A stretch of 64,000 bases of DNA, from positions 1-64,000 of the forward strand of contig NZ_JAPCHW010000016.1 of the NCBI RefSeq assembly GCF_026107515.2. The letters are read 5' to 3'. Source of the DNA: Glutamicibacter sp. MNS18. GTDB taxonomy: Bacteria > Actinomycetota > Actinomycetes > Actinomycetales > Micrococcaceae. The first letter of the stretch is position 1. Each line of letters starts with the position of its first letter. Shown here one piece after another: positions 19,693 through 29,227 of this stretch. The translations under genes and the position numbers were made by a program. The notes under the pieces are model-generated. The model made no database searches and was not told where the DNA came from. It saw only the letters and a program-made list of their open reading frames with translations.

Positions 19693-20415
19693 CTAACTGA
19701 CGGCCGCGCGGTACTCGTACTCCGGCCGGCCCCGGGTCCCCACACGTGGCTGCTTGTCCACGGTCTTGCTCTCGGCCAGGTGTTCCAGATAGCGCCGGGC
19801 CGTGACCCGGGACATGCCCAGTTCCTCGGCCAGTTCGGTGGCCGAAAAGGCCTGTTCGGGTCGTGTGGCCAGGTGCTCGCGGACCTGCTCCAGCCGCTCG
19901 ATGATCAGTCCCTTGGGAAGCGACGCCGAGGTGCCGCCACTGCGCAGTTCGGAGAAGGCGTGGTCCAGTGCGGCTTGGGAGGTCGAGCCGCCGGTGGAGC
20001 GCATGGTGTCGATGAAGCGACGGTGGTTCTCCAGTTTTTCGCTGAAAGCCGCGAAACTGAAGGGTTTGATCAGGTACTGGGTGATTCCGGTGGCGACCGC
20101 CGAACGCACCACCGCCAGGTCGCGGACCGCGGTGATGGCGATGATATCCAGCGTGTAGCCGCGTCCGCGCATCCGGCGGGCCACGTCGATGCCGTGCAGG
20201 TCCGGCAGGGTCATGTCCAGCAGCACCAGGTCGAAGGGTTTTCCCTGTTCGTGGGCCTCGGCCAAAAGCTGCAGGGCGGTATTCCCGTTGCCGGCAATCG
20301 CCCCGGTGCTGAACCCCTCTACCCGGTCCACATAGGCGGCATGGGCGCGCGCGGTTTCCGGCTCGTCATCCACCACCAGGACCTTGAAGGCGGGGGCCGG
20401 CATGGATCGGGTCAT
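19693..20415 (-). CDS. response regulator, DcuR/CitB type
   Basis: Cytoplasmic output protein of a two-component system. Seen: a receiver domain (residues 10-125) with the acidic pair VVDDEPE, phospho-acceptor Asp67 in LVLLDMTLPD, the Thr in AITAVRD and the Lys in YLIKPFSF; then a C-terminal helix-turn-helix (AEELGMSRVTARRYLEHL, about residues 195-212) of the kind found in DcuR, CitB and MalR. Its start overlaps the end of the kinase gene (4 bases), so both are co-translated. The divergent dctA gene at 22290 is the likely target. Confidence 0.92.
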   Translation of the reverse strand: MTRSMPAPAFKVLVVDDEPETARAHAAYVDRVEGFSTGAIAGNGNTALQLLAEAHEQGKPFDLVLLDMTLPDLHGIDVARRMRGRGYTLDIIAITAVRDLAVVRSAVATGITQYLIKPFSFAAFSEKLENHRRFIDTMRSTGGSTSQAALDHAFSELRSGGTSASLPKGLIIERLEQVREHLATRPEQAFSATELAEELGMSRVTARRYLEHLAESKTVDKQPRVGTRGRPEYEYRAAVS

Positions 20416-22112
20416 GTCCCCTCCTCGGGCGCGCCGGGATCGGCGGGTGGGTGCTGCACCGGCAGTGTGACGGTGAAGATGGCCCCGGCGTCATTGTCTA
20501 TCGACATTGTTCCATGCAATCTGGTCACCGCCTGCTGTACCAACGCCAGTCCGAGCCCCCGCGGCTGGGTGCCCGTTTTGCTGCTCACCCCGAAGCGCAT
20601 CAGGTTCGCGATGAATTCCGGTTCGATTCCCGGCCCCGAATCGGCCACCGCGATGATCACCGCGTCGTGAAGGGCCGTGACCTCCACCCAGACGGTGGCA
20701 TCCTCGGTGCCGACCGACACATCCAGCGCGTTGTCCAGCAGGTTGCCCACAATGGTGACGATGTCGGTGGCCTGGAAGGTATCCGGACGCACCACGCCTT
20801 CGGCGCTGATCTGCAACTGCACGCCGCGCTCATGGGCTTGGGCGGCCTTGGCCACCAGCAGGCTGGCCAGGTACACGTCGTCGATATTGCGCACGATCGC
20901 ATCGGTCAGCGCCTGCGAGTTCTGCCGGTCGTCCACCGCGAAGGCCAGGGCCTTCTCGGCCTGCCCGTTTTCAATCAATGTGGCAATGGTGTGCAACCGG
21001 TTGGCGTGTTCGTGGGTTTGCGCGCGCAATGCGGTGGAAAAGGTCTTCAGCGACTGCACCTCACCGGCCAGTTCCTGCACCTCGGTCAAATCACGCAGGG
21101 TGAGTACCTGCCCGGTGGGAGGTTGCACCCCGAGCCAGCGCAGCGGTAGCCGGCTGCGCCCCGGTAGCTTGGTGCCCGAAAGCCGTGCCTGGGACTGCGA
21201 GACGGCCAGCACCGTGGATTCTCCCAGGTGGATCTCGTCGCGTGCCGCCCGCGAGGACAGCATCAGTTCACGCAGGGTCTCGGGCAACTGCACCTGCTCC
21301 AGGCCCAGCCCCTCATCGGGCACCTCGGGTGGCAGGCCCAGCAAACGCGCGGCCTCGGCGTTGTACAACACGATGCGCTGCTGCCTGTCGAGCAGCACCA
21401 GCCCCTCGCGTACCGAATGCAGGGCGGAGAAGTAGAAGGCGTAGAGCCGGCGCAAACCGTGTGGACCAAAGCCCAGGGTGGCGCGCTGCACGTAGCGGGA
21501 GAACCACCAGGAGGTGAACGCCGCCAGCGCCAGCACCAGGGTGGACACCAGCAGGATCTGCGGCAACTGCTCACGGAAGAGCAACTGCAGGTTTTCCATG
21601 GTGATGCCCACCGCCACCATGCCCACCACCGTGCCCGCATCGTCCATAACCGGGGCAATGGTGCGCACCGACAGTCCCAGGGTACCCACCGCCTGCTCGT
21701 TGTGCACCTGCCCGGCCAGCGCCTGGGCGGTGGAACCGGAATAGTGTTCACCCAGCTCTTCCGGGTCCGGGTGGGTGACCCGGACGGTATCCGGGGTCAT
21801 GATCGTGATGAAGTCGATGCTCTCGGCATGCCGCAGGATGTCCTGGGTATACGGTTGCAGGTCGCTGGCCGGATCCGGACCTTGAAGGGCCGAACGCACA
21901 AACGGGTCATTGGCCAAGGTGATGGCCACGGTACTCACCGTCGATTGGCGCACATCCAGGACGATCTGGGACTGCTGGTGGTAGGTCGAGTAGGCCAACC
22001 CCGCCACCACCAGCAGCACCACAAGCATCTGCGCGGCAAAAATCCGGGCCGCGAAGGAGAACGCCTCACGGGTCAGCGGGGTGGGGGCATCACCGGACCC
22101 GGTGCTGGACAT
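20412..22112 (-). CDS. sensor histidine kinase, DcuS/CitA family
   Basis: Membrane sensor of C4-dicarboxylate or citrate. Seen: 566 residues; a first membrane helix (residues about 20-45), an extracytoplasmic PAS-like sensor ending in GTLGLSVRTIAPVMDD, a second helix (LVSTLVLALAAFTSWWF), a cytoplasmic PAS domain (YNAEAARLLGLPPE), the phospho-His block RAQTHEHANRLHTIATLIEN, and the ATPase boxes GNLLDNALDV, DSGPGIEPEF and RGLGLALVQQ. The ATG with ggagg upstream is preferred to an earlier in-frame codon that would add 16 residues. Neighbouring dctA suggests the ligand is a C4-dicarboxylate. Confidence 0.92.
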   Translation of the reverse strand: MSSTGSGDAPTPLTREAFSFAARIFAAQMLVVLLVVAGLAYSTYHQQSQIVLDVRQSTVSTVAITLANDPFVRSALQGPDPASDLQPYTQDILRHAESIDFITIMTPDTVRVTHPDPEELGEHYSGSTAQALAGQVHNEQAVGTLGLSVRTIAPVMDDAGTVVGMVAVGITMENLQLLFREQLPQILLVSTLVLALAAFTSWWFSRYVQRATLGFGPHGLRRLYAFYFSALHSVREGLVLLDRQQRIVLYNAEAARLLGLPPEVPDEGLGLEQVQLPETLRELMLSSRAARDEIHLGESTVLAVSQSQARLSGTKLPGRSRLPLRWLGVQPPTGQVLTLRDLTEVQELAGEVQSLKTFSTALRAQTHEHANRLHTIATLIENGQAEKALAFAVDDRQNSQALTDAIVRNIDDVYLASLLVAKAAQAHERGVQLQISAEGVVRPDTFQATDIVTIVGNLLDNALDVSVGTEDATVWVEVTALHDAVIIAVADSGPGIEPEFIANLMRFGVSSKTGTQPRGLGLALVQQAVTRLHGTMSIDNDAGAIFTVTLPVQHPPADPGAPEEGT

Positions 22113-22289
22113 GGGCTTTTCCTCCCTGGTGTAAACGGCGTGTGAACAATATGAACGCAATAGAGATCCCGATCACTTTACCGCGCACCATTGATGAGAG
22201 ACGAACCCCCAGCGTTGCAGGAATCACCATCTCGAGGCCGGGGACGTATCCATCATCGTCGTTCCCGTTGCCGATCCCTGGAGGACACC

Positions 22290-23600
22290 ATGGCTGTCAT
22301 CGAACAAACCGCACCCGGCGGGCCCGGTGGGCAGAACCAAGCCCCCGCCAAGAAGAAGGACCGCACCCACTGGCTGTACATCATGGTCATCGCCGCCGTG
22401 ATCCTCGGCGCCACCCTGGGCCTGGTGGCCCCCGAGGTGGGCAAGGCCCTGAAGCCGCTGGGTACCGGATTCGTGGCCCTGATCAAGATGATCATCGCCC
22501 CGGTGATCTTCTGCACCATCGTGCTGGGAATCGGCTCGATCGCCAAGGCCGCCACAGTGGGCAAGGTCGGCGGGTTGGCGATGGTCTACTTCCTGGCCAT
22601 GTCCACCTTCGCCTTGGCCATCGGCCTGGTGGTCGGCAACATCATCCACCCCGGTGAGGGCCTGGAACTGCAGCCCTACGACCCGGCAACAGCCGGCGAG
22701 GAGAACGCCACCGTCGCCTTCCTGCTGGCGATGATCCCCAAGGACATCCCCGTCCTGCCGACCCTGGTACTGGCCATCATCGTCGGATTCGCCTTGCAGT
22801 CCATGGGCAAGACCGGTGAGCCGGTGCTCAACGCGGTCAAGAACGTCCAGCTGGTGGTCTTCCGCATCATGATGATGATCATGTGGATCGCCCCGATCGG
22901 CGCCTTCGGTGCGATCGCCGCCGTCGTCGGCGCCACCGGTTGGGCCGCAATCGGCTCGATGGCCATCCTGATGGGGGCCTTCTACCTGACCTGCGCCCTG
23001 TTCATCGTGGTGATCCTCGGTACCCTGCTGCGCCTGGTCACCGGCCTGAACATCTTCCTGCTGCTGAAGTACCTGGCCCGCGAATACCTGCTGATCTTCT
23101 CCACCTCCTCCTCCGAATCCGCCCTGCCGCGGCTGATCGCCAAGATGGAGCACGCCGGTGTGTCCAAGCCGGTTGTGGGCATTACCGTACCCACCGGATA
23201 CTCCTTCAACCTGGACGGCACCGCGATCTACCTGACCATGTCGGCGCTGTTCATTTCCACCGCCATGGACATGCCGATGAGCATCGGACAGCAGATCGGC
23301 CTGTTGGTCTTCATGATCATCGCCTCCAAGGGTGCCGCCGGGGTTACCGGCGCCGGCCTGGCCACCCTGGCGGCCGGCCTGCAGGCCCACAAGCCCGAAC
23401 TGCTCGGCGGCATGGGAGTGATCGTGGGCATCGACAAGTTCATGTCCGAGGCCCGCGCACTGACCAACTTCACCGGGAACGCGGTGGCCACCTTCCTGAT
23501 CGGCAAGTGGACCGGGGAACTGGACCGCGACCAGGCCCGGGCGGTACTCTCCGGGGCCCGTCCGTTCGATGAAACCAGCCTGAACCCCGAAGGCCACTAG
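22290..23600 (+). CDS. dctA: C4-dicarboxylate/cation symporter DctA
   Basis: Imports succinate, fumarate or malate with protons or sodium across the inner membrane. Seen: 436 residues of the DAACS family, with a basic N-terminus, eight or so membrane helices, the serine-rich re-entrant loop SSSESALPRL, and the transport motif PTGYSFNLDGTAIYLTMS. The ATG follows ctggagg. It is divergent from the two-component genes, an arrangement known for dct regulation. The terminator at 23619-23654 closes the unit. Confidence 0.93.
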   Translation: MAVIEQTAPGGPGGQNQAPAKKKDRTHWLYIMVIAAVILGATLGLVAPEVGKALKPLGTGFVALIKMIIAPVIFCTIVLGIGSIAKAATVGKVGGLAMVYFLAMSTFALAIGLVVGNIIHPGEGLELQPYDPATAGEENATVAFLLAMIPKDIPVLPTLVLAIIVGFALQSMGKTGEPVLNAVKNVQLVVFRIMMMIMWIAPIGAFGAIAAVVGATGWAAIGSMAILMGAFYLTCALFIVVILGTLLRLVTGLNIFLLLKYLAREYLLIFSTSSSESALPRLIAKMEHAGVSKPVVGITVPTGYSFNLDGTAIYLTMSALFISTAMDMPMSIGQQIGLLVFMIIASKGAAGVTGAGLATLAAGLQAHKPELLGGMGVIVGIDKFMSEARALTNFTGNAVATFLIGKWTGELDRDQARAVLSGARPFDETSLNPEGH

Positions 23601-23618
23601 GACCCGGCGGTCCGTATT

Positions 23619-23654
23619 CAACGCCCCATCACCATCGACGGTGATGGGGCGTTG
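23619..23654 (+). terminator. intrinsic terminator after dctA, 15-bp perfect stem
   Basis: The arms caacgccccatcacc and ggtgatggggcgttg pair exactly around the loop atcgac, 18 bases after the dctA stop. A short gcgctgt follows rather than a T run. The following bases to 23839 hold no gene and should contain the parA promoter. Confidence 0.8.
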
Positions 23655-23839
23655 CGCTGTCCGCAGGCAGAGGATTGTTGCCATGGGGCCGATGCTGGGG
23701 TTCAGCTGGGGTGGGCAGGGGTGTGGCGCGTCCAGCTCGCATACAACATTTGACTTAAGGTTCAAGGTAAAGGCTCGCCGGGCAGGGACGGGAATTGCCG
23801 GTTTTGACCGGGGGAGGCCGATAACCTGTAAACAAGGAA

Positions 23840-24772
23840 ATGACCGATCCGAATGGGAAGTGTGGTTCACCAATCGTGAGCGAGGAACAGGGCAGCAAGA
23901 TACGTGGGGCCGGAATGCTCAAGGATCCGAAACCAGTGGGTCCCACCGGCAAACCGCTGACCGATTTTCCCGAACCCGAGGCGCTGCCATCACATGGCCC
24001 GGCCCGGGTGATCGCGATGGTCAACCAGAAGGGCGGGGTGGGCAAGACCACCTCCACCATCAACCTGGCAGCGGCGCTGGCCGAATACGGCCGCAAGGTG
24101 CTGCTGGTGGATTTCGACCCGCAGGGGGCGCTCTCCGCAGGATTCGGGATCAACCCGCATGAGCTGGATGTCACCGTCTACAACGTGCTGATGGAACGCA
24201 ACACCGGCATCCGCGATGCGATCCGTTCCACCGAGGTGGAGAATATCGACCTGCTGCCGGCCAATATCGACCTGTCTGCCGCCGAGGTGCAGCTGGTCAA
24301 CGAGGTGGCCCGCGAACAGGCGCTGGAACGTGCCCTGCGCGAGGTCATCGACGACTACGACGTGGTGCTCATCGACTGCCAGCCCTCGCTGGGCCTGCTG
24401 ACCATCAACGCGCTGACCGCCGCGCACGGGGTGATCATCCCGCTGACCGCCGAATTCTTCGCCCTGCGCGCCGTGGCCCTGCTGATGGAGACCATCGAGA
24501 AGGTCAAGGACCGGCTGAACCAGATGCTGGAGGTCGACGGGGTGCTGGCCACCATGTACGACGCCCGCACCCTGCACAGCCGCGAGGTCATCGGCCGGCT
24601 CGACGAGGCCTTCGGCGAGAAACTGTTCGAAACCGTCATCAAGCGCACCATCAAGTTCGCCGACGCGAATGTGGCCGCCGAGCCGATCACCAGCTACGCC
24701 ACCAACCACCCCGGAGCCGAGGCCTACCGCAACCTGGCCAAGGAACTGATCTTCCGCGGCGGCGCCCCGTAA
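23840..24772 (+). CDS. ParA/Soj-type ATPase upstream of scpA
   Basis: A Walker-type ATPase of the chromosome-segregation family. Seen: 310 residues with the deviant Walker A KGGVGKTTS near residue 68, the switch DFDPQGALSAG, and the Walker B-like VVLIDCQPSLGLLT. The start is uncertain: the ATG at 23840 has its aagga too close, and a GTG at 23876 would give 298 residues. No ParB gene is adjacent; this ParA is the one fixed next to scpA-scpB in actinobacteria (Rv1708), distinct from the origin-linked parAB pair. It is co-transcribed with scpA, whose ATG overlaps its stop. Confidence 0.9.
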   Translation: MTDPNGKCGSPIVSEEQGSKIRGAGMLKDPKPVGPTGKPLTDFPEPEALPSHGPARVIAMVNQKGGVGKTTSTINLAAALAEYGRKVLLVDFDPQGALSAGFGINPHELDVTVYNVLMERNTGIRDAIRSTEVENIDLLPANIDLSAAEVQLVNEVAREQALERALREVIDDYDVVLIDCQPSLGLLTINALTAAHGVIIPLTAEFFALRAVALLMETIEKVKDRLNQMLEVDGVLATMYDARTLHSREVIGRLDEAFGEKLFETVIKRTIKFADANVAAEPITSYATNHPGAEAYRNLAKELIFRGGAP

Positions 24773-25686
24773 TGACCGCCACCGTCACCAGCCCGGTCGC
24801 CAGTGACGATGCGCAGCCCGAAGCGGCCGCGGACCGGCGGTTCCACCTGGAACTGGAGAACTTCAACGGTCCCTTCGACGTCCTGCTGCACCTGATTACC
24901 GCCCGTGAACTGGATATCACCGAGGTCGCGCTCGCCGAGGTGACCGACGAGTTCATCGCCCATCTGCGTGCCCTGCAGGCCCGCGGCGGAGACGGGTTGA
25001 AGATGCTGGACGAGACCACCGAGTTCCTGGTGGTGGCCTCCACCTTGCTGGATCTGAAGGCCGCCCGGCTGCTGCCGCGCGGGGAAATGGCCGACGACGA
25101 GGACTTCGAGCTGCTCGAATCCCGGGATCTGCTCTTCGCCCGGCTGCTGCAGTACAAGGCGTTCAAGGAGGCGGCCGCGCTGCTGGGGCACAACTACGAC
25201 GCCGAATCGGCGCGTGTGCCGCGCGAGGTGGCGTTGGAACCCCGGTTCGCGGCCCTGCTGCCCGAACTGGTGTTCAGCATCAGCCCCGAGGAGTTCGCCG
25301 CCGTGGCGCGCAAGGCCCTGGAACCCAAACCGGAACCGGTCACCGAGGTGGGCATCGGGCACCTGCACGGGGCCAATGTCACCATCGCCGAGGAAGCCCG
25401 GGCCCTGCACGGTAAACTCAGCGCGCACGGGACCCTGGATTTCGGTGCCCTCATCGCCGACGCGGACACCCAGCTGGTGGTCGTTGTGCGTTTCCTGGCC
25501 CTGCTGGAGATGTTCCGGCAAAAGGTGATCACCTTCGACCAACCCGATCCGCTGGGGGTGCTGCTGGTGTCGCTGGTCGATGCGGCCCGGCTGGATACCG
25601 ACGCCCTGGACGACGACTACGATGCCTCCGCCGACCGGCATCGGTTGCAGCCGGCGGGTGCGGATGGTGAGCAGGATCATGGCTGA
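24772..25686 (+). CDS. scpA: segregation and condensation protein A
   Basis: Kleisin subunit that bridges the SMC heads for chromosome condensation. Seen: 304 residues with the kleisin N-terminal block FHLELENFNGPFDVLLHLIT and REL.ITEVALAEVTDEF; a C-terminal winged helix with VVRFLALLEMFRQKVITFDQ. There is a TAATG overlap with parA and an 8-base overlap with scpB, so the three are translationally coupled. Confidence 0.95.
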   Translation: MTATVTSPVASDDAQPEAAADRRFHLELENFNGPFDVLLHLITARELDITEVALAEVTDEFIAHLRALQARGGDGLKMLDETTEFLVVASTLLDLKAARLLPRGEMADDEDFELLESRDLLFARLLQYKAFKEAAALLGHNYDAESARVPREVALEPRFAALLPELVFSISPEEFAAVARKALEPKPEPVTEVGIGHLHGANVTIAEEARALHGKLSAHGTLDFGALIADADTQLVVVVRFLALLEMFRQKVITFDQPDPLGVLLVSLVDAARLDTDALDDDYDASADRHRLQPAGADGEQDHG

Positions 25687-26269
25687 GACCCCCCGCATAG
25701 ACCAGTTGCCCGGGGGGCTGGCTTCCGGACTGGAAGCGGTCCTGCTGGTGGCGGACCAGCCCGTGTCGGAGGCCCGTTTGGCGCAGATCTTCGAGGTCGA
25801 GGAGATCCGTATCACGGAAGCACTGCTTGCGCTGGCAAACGAGTATGATGGTAGGGATCGTCCGCGTGGGTTCGAACTTCGTCACGTCGCCTCCGGGTGG
25901 CGTTTCTACACGCGGGTCGATTATGCCGATTTCGTCTCCAGTTATGTGCTCGACGGGCAAACAGCACGCCTTTCGCAGGCGGCCCTGGAAACCCTGGCTG
26001 TCATCGCCTACCGACAGCCTGTCTCGCGTGGACGGATATCGGCGATTCGAGGTGTCAACGTCGATTCGGTGGTGCGTACACTGCTGAACCGTGGATTGAT
26101 CAGTGCGTACCCGGATCTGGGTGACGGCGGGGCGACGCTGTACCAGACCACCGAGTACTTCCTGGAACGCATGGGCCTTTCCTCCCTGGAGGAGCTGCCC
26201 CCGCTGTCTCCACATCTGCCCGGTGTTGCCGACCTCGAATCGCTGGATTCGGCAATCTTCGACGACTAG
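25679..26269 (+). CDS. scpB: segregation and condensation protein B
   Basis: Partner of ScpA in the SMC condensin. Seen: 196 residues made of two winged helices, with LEAVLLVADQPVSEARLAQIF, and the conserved LSQAALETLAVIAYRQPVSR followed by IRGVNVDSVVRTLL. The ATG overlaps the scpA stop; codons further upstream in the same frame are inside scpA and have no ribosome site. The last 15 or so residues are acidic. Confidence 0.95.
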   Translation: MAETPRIDQLPGGLASGLEAVLLVADQPVSEARLAQIFEVEEIRITEALLALANEYDGRDRPRGFELRHVASGWRFYTRVDYADFVSSYVLDGQTARLSQAALETLAVIAYRQPVSRGRISAIRGVNVDSVVRTLLNRGLISAYPDLGDGGATLYQTTEYFLERMGLSSLEELPPLSPHLPGVADLESLDSAIFDD

Positions 26270-26364
26270 GTGGACGCCGGTGTGCGGTTACCGACAGGTC
26301 GCGGTGCACCACCACCTTGGTGGAGGCACACACGTGAAACGTAACAGCAAAGGGAAACTTTTTC

Positions 26365-27351
26365 ATGAGCAAGGGATCATCGACCCCCCGCAACCCGCGC
26401 GGCGGCCAGTCCCGTTCCGGCGCCTCGGGCACCGGACGCAAGCAGTCCTCGGCACGCAACAAGAACGAGACCGCGGCACCACGCAAGAACGCCGAGCGCG
26501 CCTACGGCAAGGACCCGTACACCCGTAACGTCAAGGGCGACTACGCCCGTCCCACCCAACGCGCCCGCGCGCAGGCCCGCGCCGAAGCCCAGGCCAAGCG
26601 CGCCACCACCGGCGAGTCCACCGAGGGTGTGCGCCTGCAGAAGGTCATGGCCAACGCCGGGGTGGCCTCGCGCCGCGCCTGCGAGGAAATGATCACCGAG
26701 GGCCGCGTCGAGGTCAACGGCGAACTCGTGGTCGAGCTCGGGGCCCGGGTGAACCCGGAAAAGGACACCATCCACGTCGATGGCATGCGCGTGCAGCTGA
26801 ACACCACCAACAAGTACTACGTCTTCAACAAGCCCAAGCACGTGGTCTCCACCATGGATGACCCCGAGGGCCGCCGCACCATCAGCGACTACTTCAAGAA
26901 CGAGCACAGCAACCTGCGCCTGTTCCATGTGGGCCGGCTGGACTACAAGACCGAGGGCCTGCTGATCCTGACCAACGACGGGGAACTGGCCAACCGCTTG
27001 CAGCACCCCAAGTACGAGGTCCCCAAGACCTACCTGGTACAGGTCGACGGGCCGCTGGCCAAGGGCGTGAGCAACAAGCTGCGCGAGGGCGTCAAGCTGG
27101 AGGACGGCTGGGCCTCGGTGGACGAGTTCCGCATCATCGACATGACCCCGTCCAAGGTGATGGTGGAGGTGACCCTGCACTCGGGACGCAACCGGATCGT
27201 GCGCCGCATGTTCGACGCGGTCGGCCACCCGGTCCAGCGCCTGGTGCGCGTATCCATCGGGCCGATCCAGCTCGGGGACCAGAAGCAGGGCACCATCCGC
27301 CCGCTGGGCAAGCAGGAAGTCGGACACCTGATGGCCCTGGTGGGAATGTAG
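26365..27351 (+). CDS. rluB: rRNA pseudouridine synthase, RluB/RsuA family
   Basis: Isomerises a specific rRNA uridine to pseudouridine. Seen: a basic, disordered N-terminus of about 85 residues rich in Arg, Lys, Ser and Gly; an S4 domain (VRLQKVMANAGVASRRACEE); and a catalytic domain with the Asp in HVGRLDYKTEGLLIL (Asp193) and the KTYLVQVDG and GRNRIVRRMFDAVGHPV motifs. At 328 residues it is longer than E. coli RluB only because of the N-terminal extension, which likely helps bind rRNA. It lies between scpB and tyrA. Confidence 0.92.
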   Translation: MSKGSSTPRNPRGGQSRSGASGTGRKQSSARNKNETAAPRKNAERAYGKDPYTRNVKGDYARPTQRARAQARAEAQAKRATTGESTEGVRLQKVMANAGVASRRACEEMITEGRVEVNGELVVELGARVNPEKDTIHVDGMRVQLNTTNKYYVFNKPKHVVSTMDDPEGRRTISDYFKNEHSNLRLFHVGRLDYKTEGLLILTNDGELANRLQHPKYEVPKTYLVQVDGPLAKGVSNKLREGVKLEDGWASVDEFRIIDMTPSKVMVEVTLHSGRNRIVRRMFDAVGHPVQRLVRVSIGPIQLGDQKQGTIRPLGKQEVGHLMALVGM

Positions 27352-27354
27352 CCC

Positions 27355-28458
27355 ATGAACACCTCTCATCTTGCCGGACCGGTGCTGGTGATCGGCACCG
27401 GTTTGCTGGGAACCTCCGTCGGGTTGGGGCTGCGCGCCAAGGGCGTCCACGTGTACCTGGACGACATCTCACCCACCGCCTTGGGCGTCGCCCGGGATAT
27501 CGGTGCCGGTACCGTCCTTGACGGGCACACCCCGATCGCCCCGGAACTGGTGGTCATCGGCGCTCCGCCGGATGTCACCGCCCACCTGGTCGCCGAGGCC
27601 CTGCTGGCCTACCCGAATGCGATCGTGGTGGATATCGCCAGCGTCAAGGGCTCGATCCTGCGTGCCCTGCACGCCGATGACCGGCTTGATGCGAATGCAC
27701 TGTCCCGCTACGTGGGTACCCACCCGATGGCCGGACGCGAGAAGTCCGGTCCGGCCGCGGCCCGTGGCGCCCTGTTCACCTCGATGCCATGGGTCATCTG
27801 CCGCCATGAAGGCAGTGCGGCGCGTGCGGTGAAAACCGCCGAGTCGCTGGCTATCGACCTGGGCGCGGTCATGCACCGGATGGCGGTGGACGAGCACGAC
27901 GCAGCGGTCGCGTTGATCAGCCACTTCCCGCAGGCCGCCAGCTCGATGATCGCCTCCCGTCTGCTCACCGCCGACGCCCACCAGCTGGGATTGGCCGGCA
28001 ACGGGCTACGCGACACCACCAGGATCGCGGCCAGCGACGCGAAGCTCTGGATCCAGATCTTCGCGCACAACGCCCCGGCGCTGATCCCGATCCTCACCGG
28101 TATGAAGGAAGACCTGGACCGGCTGATCAACACCTTGGACAACCCGGATGCGCCCGGCGCCCTGCTGGACCTGTCCCAGCTGATGACGGAGGGCAACGCC
28201 GGGCATGCGCGGATCCCGGGCAAGCACGGCGCCCCGCCACAGGCCTTCGCGCAGGTCACCGTGGTAGTCGACGACAAACCCGGGCAGATCGCGAAACTGC
28301 TGGCCGAAATCGGCGAGGCCGGGATCAACCTGGAAGACCTGCGCATGGAACACTCCGCGGGACACCAGGTGGGCCTGGTGGATGTGGCGGTGGTTCCCGG
28401 CCGGCGTGATGAACTGATAGACGTATTGACCGGCAACGGATGGAAAGTAGTGCAGTGA
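27355..28458 (+). CDS. tyrA: prephenate dehydrogenase with ACT domain
   Basis: Converts prephenate to 4-hydroxyphenylpyruvate with NAD(P), the tyrosine branch of aromatic synthesis. Seen: 367 residues; Rossmann motif VIGTGLLGTSVGLGL near residue 11, the catalytic His region VGTHPMAGREKSGP, and a C-terminal ACT domain from about residue 297 (VVDDKPGQIAKLLAEIGEAG) that is the likely site of tyrosine feedback. It starts 3 bases after rluB and overlaps cmk by 4 bases (GTGA). Confidence 0.93.
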   Translation: MNTSHLAGPVLVIGTGLLGTSVGLGLRAKGVHVYLDDISPTALGVARDIGAGTVLDGHTPIAPELVVIGAPPDVTAHLVAEALLAYPNAIVVDIASVKGSILRALHADDRLDANALSRYVGTHPMAGREKSGPAAARGALFTSMPWVICRHEGSAARAVKTAESLAIDLGAVMHRMAVDEHDAAVALISHFPQAASSMIASRLLTADAHQLGLAGNGLRDTTRIAASDAKLWIQIFAHNAPALIPILTGMKEDLDRLINTLDNPDAPGALLDLSQLMTEGNAGHARIPGKHGAPPQAFAQVTVVVDDKPGQIAKLLAEIGEAGINLEDLRMEHSAGHQVGLVDVAVVPGRRDELIDVLTGNGWKVVQ

Positions 28459-29129
28459 GCAGCAACCAGCAGATCGTGATTGCCATCGACGGCCCCTCGG
28501 GTTCGGGCAAATCCTCGGTATCCAAGGCCGTGGCCCGTGCCCTGGACGCCGCCTACCTGGACACCGGGGCGATGTACCGCGCGGTGACCTACTCGGTGCT
28601 GGCCGCCGGTACCGACCTGTCCGACGCCGCGGCCATCAGCCAGGCCGTGAAGGACGCGGACCTGGCGATCTCCACCGACCCGGACCTGGAACAGGTGCTC
28701 ATCGGCGGGCACGATGTCACCACCGCCATCCGTGAACCGCGGATCAGTGAAAACGTCTCGGCCGTGGCCACCAACCTGGAAGCCCGGGCCGAATTGGTCC
28801 GCCGACAGCGCCAGATCATCGCGGCGCACCCGCGCATCGTGGCCGAAGGCCGGGACATCACCACCGTGGTGGCTCCCGACGCCGACGCCCGGATCCTGCT
28901 GACCGCCTCCGAAGCGGTCCGCATGGCCCGCCGCGGCCTGGAACTGGGCGGCACCCAGTCCGCCGAGCAACTGGCCACCCAGGTGCTGGCCCGCGACGCG
29001 AAGGATTCGACCGTCGTGAACTTCACCCAGGCCGCCGACGGGGTCATCACCGTCGACTCCTCCGAGCTGGACTTCGAACAGACCGTTGCCGCGGTGCTTG
29101 ACGCCGCCGGCGCAGGCACCGAAGACTAG
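28455..29129 (+). CDS. cmk: cytidylate kinase
   Basis: Phosphorylates CMP and dCMP. Seen: P-loop [16 protein letters not shown] near residue 8, [13 protein letters not shown], and the LID region EGRDITTVV with basic residues RMARRGLE. The GTG start overlaps the tyrA stop and has ggaaag 7-8 bases upstream; an ATG 15 bases earlier (28440) is an alternative. The 224-residue product has normal length. It precedes der as in most actinobacteria. Confidence 0.94.
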   Translation: MSSNQQIVIAIDGPSGSGKSSVSKAVARALDAAYLDTGAMYRAVTYSVLAAGTDLSDAAAISQAVKDADLAISTDPDLEQVLIGGHDVTTAIREPRISENVSAVATNLEARAELVRRQRQIIAAHPRIVAEGRDITTVVAPDADARILLTASEAVRMARRGLELGGTQSAEQLATQVLARDAKDSTVVNFTQAADGVITVDSSELDFEQTVAAVLDAAGAGTED

Positions 29130-29227
29130 CCACAATGCCGGTTGCCCGGCACCGGCACATCCACCCGTTCCTTCCGGCCGCTGTCGTGAGACATCCGGCT
29201 GCACCTACCGCCTTGAAAGGGAAGACC

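Noticed and set aside
22224-23873. 549-codon minus-strand frame opposite dctA
   Set aside because: Gly/Asp/His/Gln-rich antisense shadow that runs through the dctA terminator.
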